DNA of 64,000 nucleotides from Gnetum montanum (Eukaryota > Streptophyta > Gnetopsida > Gnetales > Gnetaceae): the NCBI GenBank assembly GCA_015680685.1, contig MNCI01011140.1, positions 837,927-901,926 on the forward strand, read 5' to 3'. The stretch's first letter is position 1; each line of letters begins with the position of its first letter. The position numbers and the translations under genes were made by a program. Positions 57,424 through 64,000 of the stretch are shown here, one piece after another. The notes beneath the pieces were generated by a model. The model was given only the letters and a program-made list of their open reading frames with translations. It searched no databases and had not been told where the DNA came from.

Positions 57424-58980
57424 TTGTGGGGGTGTCAATTTGGAATTGTAGGTATTTTATTGAATTTTTTCTTTTCTTTTTATTTTTCATATTCTTTGAC
57501 ATTTTCTCATTCTTTTATACTTTTTAATTTCTTAAATAATTGATATTCTCTCTTATTTTTCAACTCTTTAGTGATTTTTCATTCTTTGAAATTTTTCATT
57601 CTTTACATATTTTTCCAATTCTTTCCATCTTTTTCATATTTTTTTCCTCACCTTTGTAAAAAATTTTGATTGTTAATAAAACACATTAAGAATAAGGCAA
57701 GATGTAGTCCAATAAAGTGAAGATTTATCTATGTTATGAAGTCATAAGGGACTAATTATTTGAACAATGAGGCCACAACATTCATTCATCCATTCCATTA
57801 ATAATAGGTTCTTACCATGGCCATAAATGATATTCTTTTCATCATAAAATTGAGAATAAATTTGTGATCATTATGCCTAGATCGACAAGAGAAGGACCAA
57901 GTGGGAATGTAAAGGGTGTGACATCAAGGGGATTTGTGGACTCTCATGGATTACTTTGGTTAGTTTTATCATGTTTCTTAGGTTGTATTATATTCTTTTA
58001 GATCTAACAAAGTATGGAAGTAAAAGTAAAATAAGTGTTTCCTTACCATGTCACTGGAAAGACATGTTACCCATGCTTAAAGGTAGTCCTCTAGTAAGGT
58101 TAACATGGATAAAAATAAAAATCATGAACAGAATAAATCTCTAGGGGTCCCACTCAAAAGACATGTTACCCATGCTTAAAGGTAGGTGGCATCTTAATAA
58201 TTTCATAAGAATAATAAGTATAGTGAATAAAATCCTTCCTTGGACAATATGCTAGGTGACAATACTCCTAGCAATAGCGGTAATCTCAGGGTTGTAATTC
58301 CAAGAGATGAGATAATGCAATGTCAATGAAATGTCGCATGGACTTGGTTTGAATTTTGAACAAAAGGCCCATGATTACTTGAATCACTACTAAAACATAA
58401 GAATTCATTATGCCTATGGTATGATACCTCGTGTCCTAATTTTTATAATCCTTTCTACATCCATTTCATCTAAATGCATGAATGATCATAACTTGTTGTT
58501 TTGTGTAACATAGTGTAATCTTCCTCATTTGGTGATAGTAACATGTATGTTTTTATTAACAAGTATGCGTTACATTCAACTCCTTAAGTGCCTAAGGACA
58601 CTTCTAGATGGGGCTATATAAGGGCATTAAGGACTGGAGCCTACTTTGGGGAGGACCCACTTGTATAACTATTGTACCTTATACTTTGCAAGTGATTCCA
58701 CATCATCTTGAGCCTTCCAATGCCAATAAATGCCAATAAAAACTTCCCATATCATTCACCTATCCATTCCAACAACATGAACTCATTACCCTTCTCATCC
58801 ATCTTATCAACACTTCATGAACTTTCATGACCCAAGATTCCTTCTTTATGAACTTTCTATGCCAAATTCTCAAAAAATATGCATTATCTATAGCCCAAGA
58901 CCCTCTAAACATGCTTTCTATCTTCCAAAAATTCTAAATGATTCATTTTTCATGCTCAAACGTTATCGGAAAATGTGAGT
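57424..58980. other. Noncoding spacer of element E
   Basis: It begins with tgatatttgtgggggtgtc, the likely equivalent of the post-integrase purine block. AT-rich with no supportable ORF. The block caaaaggcccatg near 58361 and tttggggaggacccac near 58640 resemble A, B and C at the same place. Confidence 0.55.
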
Positions 58981-58988
58981 TTTTTGCC

Positions 58989-58996
58989 TATAAAAT
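58989..58996 (+). promoter_or_regulatory. TATA box upstream of the third ORF of E
   Basis: TATAAAAT lies about 510 nt before the ORF start, as in A (459 nt) and B (462 nt). No U3-like palindromes precede it, and the donor site is not preserved. Confidence 0.4.
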
Positions 58997-59497
58997 CTAT
59001 ATATAGGTGGACACTTAGTGATTTTTTTTCACATTTCACATTTCAAGCCTAGGGATATTTTTTCATTTTTCTTCTATAATTTAAGCTCTAACCTCTTAGC
59101 CTTTCCAAGCCATAACTTGCACACTATCACTTCCATTTTTAGGACTTTCAAATTTATCTGATCCTGGAGTCCTCATCTTAGTGGTGGGGCTGCTAGTGAG
59201 GAAAATCTGCATAAGTTTTTCAAAATCTCTAATGGGTAAGTTTGAAGGAAAGTAACAAGAATATTTAAAGAAAATCACTCATAGTAAGGCCAAATAATTT
59301 TAATAGGACTCCTAATCAACCATACCAATTATCTTAAGCCATAGAAAAGTGCTAATGGGGTTACTTTTTGAAAATTTCCTAACTTTTTAATCATAATGAA
59401 CTAAGAAATTAATGTATCTAAGGGTATGAATAAGGTATAAAACTATTAAGAATTTATGAGGACATTTTAGTAACTCCAAACCCTTGATTGATTGTAT

Positions 59498-62130
59498 ATG
59501 GTTCCAAAGAGTGGATCATAAGGTAAATTTCCACATCTAGAAAGCAAGAGATCAAGAGGTCATGGGAGAGGCCAAATAGGGGAACAAGAACCCCAAGTAG
59601 AACATGCAAAGTAGGAGGCTCAATCCTTTGAGTATCCATCAAGAAACCCCTTCTATAGGACAATTGGCCCAAGTAGAAGTAGAAGTACTATAAGAACAAT
59701 GACAACATTTCACACTATCACAAGAATGCCTCTAAGCCATCTAGGAGAAATCACTCCTAATCACAATAATTGTGGAAATGAACTTTGGTCCATTTGTAGA
59801 ATTCATTCTAGAGGTGATAAGGAAATAACTCCAAGCATCACCACTATGGCCCATCTTGTCAAATAGTGGTAAATAGTATCTAGGGGAGACCTACCAATTC
59901 TAGAATAATAAAGAAGAAGATGCTACAGTCAACATAGAGGGAGTCTCCATCTCATATTTAGTGAAGGTAATAGAAGAATCTATGAATGTGCCCAATGAAG
60001 AGGCAAGGTTAGAACATCTATGCACCAGATCAAACACAGAAATCAAAAAATTATGATTGAGAAGAGTGTATGACAAAGAAGATAAGGATTACGAAGAATT
60101 AACTCTGGAGTAACAAATATATTTTAAAATTGGTACATATCATGTGTTTCTCACCAAAAGACTCAACAAGTTATTCACCTACGCATTTAGAGGAAGTGTG
60201 ACCTAAAGGAGAAATATAATGCCAATCTCACACAACTCTATTTTATGGAAATTCAGAGGTGGTTTGAGGAAAATAAGGTAGGGAAGCTCACATATTCCCT
60301 TACCTAATCAGAAAGTTGTGCAAACATGTTGAAATCCTGGGGCACACTAATGACATCCTCAAAAAAGCTCATAATGCCTCATATGCTGAAGTGCTCAAGC
60401 CAACACTACCAAAGAAAGATGAAGTGGAGAAAGAAATAGAAGCTAGGGAAACCACAAAGACTAAACAACAACATCAAGTAGGTCCTAGTGGTTAGCAGCA
60501 ACAACAACAACAATAAGTGCAACAAGAATAGTAACATGAACAGCTACAATAGCAAGTCCCACCACTACCACCATAGGACCCTAGGCTATCAATGAGTCAT
60601 CTACAATAAATTGCAAAAACTATAGTGCTATTCAACCCATAGTTTTCATAGATCCTTGAAGTGGATAGATATCCTTGTAGTTAGGAGGAGAGGCTCAATG
60701 GTCACAACAGATTTCTGAGAATGTTGCATCATTCCAAGTGGTGCTTAAAACAAGAGAAGGGGCCATAGTTGTGATTATGCAACACCAAGATGCAAAAATA
60801 GTCGTAGAAGTGATCATGGACCATATTAACATTTCTTTCAATGGACCAGTTGTGCCACCAATGGATATGATTGGAACCAAAGATGCTCAAATGCTAGCTG
60901 GAACCTTAATGACCCCTACTGATCATGAGGATGTACTAGATCGACCGTAGACTAGAAAAGTGATGACTACTCTTTTTGACATCCCAAGTGATGTTACTAT
61001 AATGCAGTAAGAACTTATAGTGACAAAGGGTAAATTGGTCATGGTAGAGAGTAGGAAAAAGCATGCAGAAGCTGAAATCCTTAAACTATAAGAAGAGCTC
61101 ATGACTCTAAGGGATGAACATAGAGATCCAATGTAATATGTTGCATAGGACTAGATTGAATAATTCAGAATAAATCACATCAACTACCTAATAGAGAAAA
61201 ATAAGTAGATGAAAATTGTGATAGAGAAAGTAGTGTGAAATGCCTCAGTAGTAGAAGCACAAGTGCACACACATGCTAAGGCACTCACTGTAGCACAAGA
61301 ACAAAACATGCAGCTTACTGTAGACAACACCAAGTTAACCAATATTAAGAAGTAGAAAAATATCTTGGAAGAAAGCATCCATCAGTTGAGAGAACTAATG
61401 AGGGTTAACTAATACATGAGCCACTTAGCAAGAGAAAACTAAATCCTCTCAATAGAGGAGGTATGCGCAATTAGATAGAAGTCAACTATTAAGATTAGCA
61501 CATGAAAAAATGAAGCTAAGAAGCATGAAAGGTTTAAAGAACACTTCCATGACTAGGTGGGAATGTATAAGCAAATTAATGAGAATGAGATCCAAATGGC
61601 TAAGGCTTGAATCGATGCCATATCAACATAGAATCCAAATTAGTACCCATCTTGGATAGTTATGCTCACATCCACCAAGTGGAATTCAAAAACAAAGACC
61701 TATAGATAGAGGATCTGAAAGAGTACATGGGGTTAGCTAAACTTCGTTATTCTAACTTGGCCACATTGATAGAAAGAAATCCTAGAAATGAACTTCAACA
61801 ACAAGTAGTAGTCACATATGCCTTGTATGAAAAGAAGGGTGTAGATTGGAAAGATACCTTATAGAAATAGTTATGAGCAAAGGCCAGGGCATTTGAAAAA
61901 GAGAGGAGACAATTTGCAATATGGTATGTCAAACCCAATCAAATGTTTCTATGACTACCATGTCCATGGGATGTACCAACATTGCACATCAAGCATGGAT
62001 TATACATGACCCTAGAATAGAGGAGGAGAAGCTTTAGGCACTACTCAATAGATATAAATTTTAGAAGCCTAATGACAGGGAGAAGCAACTAATGGAGGAG
62101 CCACCACCGCTAGGCATTATACATGCTACA
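59498..62130 (+). pseudogene. Third ORF of element E (decayed)
   Basis: ATG 59498 (MVPKSGS) is the positional match of A's and B's starts. A Gln-rich run (QQQQQQQ) with PPLPP lies near 60495-60575, then MSHLQ*IAKTIVLF at 60592, a helical region with EAEILKL*EELMTLRDEHRD near 61065, and a C-terminal WDVPTLHIKHG...IHDPRIEEEKL near 61955-62035. The order of these islands equals A and B, so the ORF was conserved before decay. Confidence 0.55.
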
Positions 62131-62286
62131 TCAAGCTTCATCCAATTTTGTTTTGTGTCAAAGTTATCCTATCATGTCTTGTGTCATTTTTGTAAAAATG
62201 CCATTGTTGCATAAAGTGTCCTGTAAATCTACCTCCCAATTTTGAAAGGAACTCTATCCTCATTTTTTTTAACTTGAGGAAAAGTT

Positions 62287-62304
62287 TTTAATCAGTCAGG
62301 GGTA
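62287..62304 (+). other. Polypurine tract of element E
   Basis: The sequence tttaatcagtcaggggta abuts the LTR start and is the degraded form of C's tract. Confidence 0.65.
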
Positions 62305-62346
62305 TGATAAAGTCAAGTTTTTCAAGGATTACAATATCAGATATAC
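62305..62346 (+). repeat. Stub of the 3' LTR of element E
   Basis: It matches the first 42 nt of the 5' LTR (tgataaagtcaagtttttca onward, to gatatac) with a few changes, then the similarity ends abruptly. Confidence 0.75.
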
Positions 62347-62570
62347 TTATCTTATGCAAGAGATTTATTTCTCAAAAATGTCATGAACAAATAAAGATAG
62401 AACAAATTTGACTGAGAGGGTAAAGCTAAATTGGGAAAGGGGTAGAGAAATAGAGGATGGATGAGTGATTCTATTTTTAGATATCTTGTTACCTTGTCTA
62501 GTAGTCGAGCTTGGCTATATATATNTTAAAAAAATATAGAGGTAGATTCCATTACCCATCTCCTTCTAAT
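62347..62570. other. Unassigned spacer with a single-N gap
   Basis: No feature recognised. The N at 62525 lies in a low-complexity AT stretch without the duplicated flanks seen at 1016 and 10070. Confidence 0.4.
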
Positions 62571-62659
62571 AACATTATAAATATAATACTACAAAATAAA
62601 TCATACATTGTTGCTTCAATGTATTAAAAAATATTATGAATATTAAAAATAACAAAAAA

Positions 62660-62960
62660 ATCAAGAAATTATACTTACCTAAAATGCGTGTGGTGTCCAA
62701 ATCTACCATCTTTGTAGCAAATAAGATATTTTGCATATTCATGTAGTTTGACATATTTAGCTTTTCGTTCAAGAAATCACATTTTCCTTCAGGAAAAAGA
62801 CTTGAAAATGCCATCGTAAACAACCCCATCATGTTAAACTCATTAATAGGAGAATTAGACATGGAATGCTACTAAGCAACATTTGAATCTTGCAACGATG
62901 GAGTATGCATCTATGCTCTTATCCAATCAATTTTCTTTCTTACAATTCTAGGATGCAACC
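62660..62960 (-). pseudogene. Helitron helicase-like N-terminal domain fragment, antisense
   Basis: The minus strand reads MSNSPINEFNMMGLFTMAFS then SLFPEGKCDFLNEKLNMSNY. This corresponds to the SPINEF...GLFSMAFPTLFPxGxxDFL pattern upstream of the Rep domain in plant Helitron proteins. Only this piece is preserved before the frame ends in AT-rich sequence. No hairpin end or CTRR terminus was identified. Confidence 0.6.
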
Positions 62961-63074
62961 TAAAAAAATATAAAAAATATTTGCAATGTAAGTACGTAAA
63001 TAACATGATAAGATTTTTCTACATTAAATATTTGTTTTGAAATATTAAAAAATGTATAAATAATGTACTCTTGA

Positions 63075-63413
63075 ATCTTGTAGAATCCCTTTGATAATGG
63101 TAACCCTCATCTTGTGCCAATTATACCTATGGTCCAAGGAGCATTGCATTAGTTACCGTTATGATTGGCATGGGGCATGACTATTCATAAATCTCAATGA
63201 ATGATACTAGATAAGGATACTATTGACATTAGTTCAAGAGAAGTTATAGGTCTCACGTTTGTTGTATTATCTAGAGTCAAGATCATTGATTCTTTGAACA
63301 TTCATCCTCCATTCTTTGTGCAAAGATATAGAAAGATTTCAGATGCTAAACATCTCCATAGTAGAATTGCATATGAAGTTCATTTTATTCAATTGGAGGA
63401 TTAGGCATATTGA
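63075..63413 (+). pseudogene. Helitron PIF1-type helicase C-terminal fragment
   Basis: The plus strand reads PIIPMVQGALH, LAWGMTIHKSQ*MILDKDTI with one stop, then SREVIGLTFVVLSRVK (open at 63201-63404). AWAxTIHKSQG and GLTFVALSRV are the late helicase motifs of PIF1-family proteins in Helitrons. It is opposite in orientation to the fragment at 62660, so the two do not form one gene as they stand. Confidence 0.75.
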
Positions 63414-63471
63414 GCTCACACTTATCACTGTATTTTGCCTTTTTCTCAATCCTATTCTATGACTCTGTAAT

Positions 63472-64000
63472 ATAACAATGATGTGTTGTTAGCCTAGTGG
63501 GTTATGTTTGAACCCCAAAATAATTATAATATATTTATACCTCAAGATATGTGATTCAACATTGCCCACCAAAATTGAACCCATGACTTGGAAAAAAGTC
63601 CTACCACTAGGCTAATATCTTATTATTAAATAAATGTTAAAGCATTGGTCTAAGTTATCTATTTTGACCTTGGTTCATGGTAGGAAAATATAAAGTCCAA
63701 ATCTTGGTATTTTGATTTAGTCTCTTTCGGTTAACATGTGAATATTTTGTTTCATTTGAAATAAAACAATCTTTATGACAACTTTATTTTTTCTCTACTT
63801 TATTTTTTATATGACTTATTTTTTCAATTAAAAGTCATTTACGATATGTATTATACTCAAAAGAGCTCAATCAAAAGGCTTAAATATTAGTACAAGTAAG
63901 GCAAAATATATAGAATGTAATTTTAATAACATCATAAACAATGATGAAATAGAAGTGATAATTCAAGACTAAAACATCCCTTACTACAAATAGTTCTGCT
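63472..64000 (+). repeat. Composite repeat, copy 2 (SINE fold-back, unique block, RTE start)
   Basis: It aligns with 19062-19580 over its full length, including both internal junctions. It contains a minus-strand family 1 SINE (about 63509-63630) and the start of the RTE 3' part from about 63870 (aaaaggcttaaatattag). It runs off the window. Confidence 0.75.

Larger units (their letters stand above)
51631..62346 (+). mobile_element. Element E: Athila-type Ty3/gypsy retrotransposon, internally deleted
   Basis: It has a 5' LTR (51631-52499), primer-binding site, a gag that lacks its capsid core, protease, RT, RNase H, integrase, a promoter-like region, third ORF, a polypurine tract and a 42-bp stub of the 3' LTR. 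Several short deletions are visible in RNase H and integrase relative to B. The right end is broken, so no target duplication can be read. Confidence 0.88.

Overview
The window is a stretch of repeat-rich plant nuclear DNA. It is AT-rich and holds no intact protein-coding gene that I can recognise. Almost every long ORF is a shadow or a surviving piece of a decayed retroelement. The large, old, nested Ty3/gypsy elements, the RTE and L1-like LINEs, the tRNA-derived SINEs and the Helitron fragments fit a seed plant with a very large genome. A gymnosperm is the best guess, but this is inferred from texture and no marker gene proves it. Single-N gaps at 1016, 10070, 12542 and 62525 show a scaffolded draft assembly.

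Layout. 1-3121: 5' part of an antisense Athila-type element (F), inserted into the gag of sense element A. 3122-14925: the rest of element A (gag, protease, RT, RNase H, integrase, a third ORF, 3' LTR). 14926-28533: a mixed zone with a LINE RT (15.4-16.6 kb), an unrecognised antisense coding-like block (16.6-18.0 kb), duplicated tRNA-like SINEs (18.1-18.8 kb), RTE LINE 3' ends (19.4-20.2 kb sense, 23.3-24.2 kb antisense), a short non-repeat-like island with a 66-codon ORF (about 20.7-21.8 kb), a 373-bp inverted-repeat structure (22.9 kb), and SINE and L1 insertions with clear target-site duplications (24.2, 25.0 and 27.4 kb). 28534-48162: element B, split by the younger element C (31192-38205), which lies in B's gag between a 5-bp target duplication. 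48840-51630: 3' end of an antisense element (G). 51631-62346: element E, with a 3' LTR cut to about 42 bp. 62.6-63.4 kb: two Helitron helicase fragments in opposite orientations. 63.47-64.0 kb: second copy of the SINE/RTE composite seen at 19.06 kb.

Elements A, B, C, E, F and G are one broad family. LTRs begin TGATG or TGATA and mostly end CATCA. Where visible, the primer-binding site matches the 3' end of tRNA-Asp. Gag carries a short Cys/His knuckle, and integrase has no chromodomain. Between integrase and the 3' LTR lies about 5 kb with a conserved third ORF, ending in a coiled-coil-like region. In A and B this ORF is preceded by its own TATA box, a GTAAG donor and, in A, a CAG acceptor directly before the ATG, with almost identical spacing. 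In A the promoter shares a 22-nt block with the LTR U3. Copies of the polypurine tract also recur after integrase. This apparent second transcription unit inside an LTR retrotransposon is the most interesting thing here. Every copy in the window is dead, so its activity can only be inferred.
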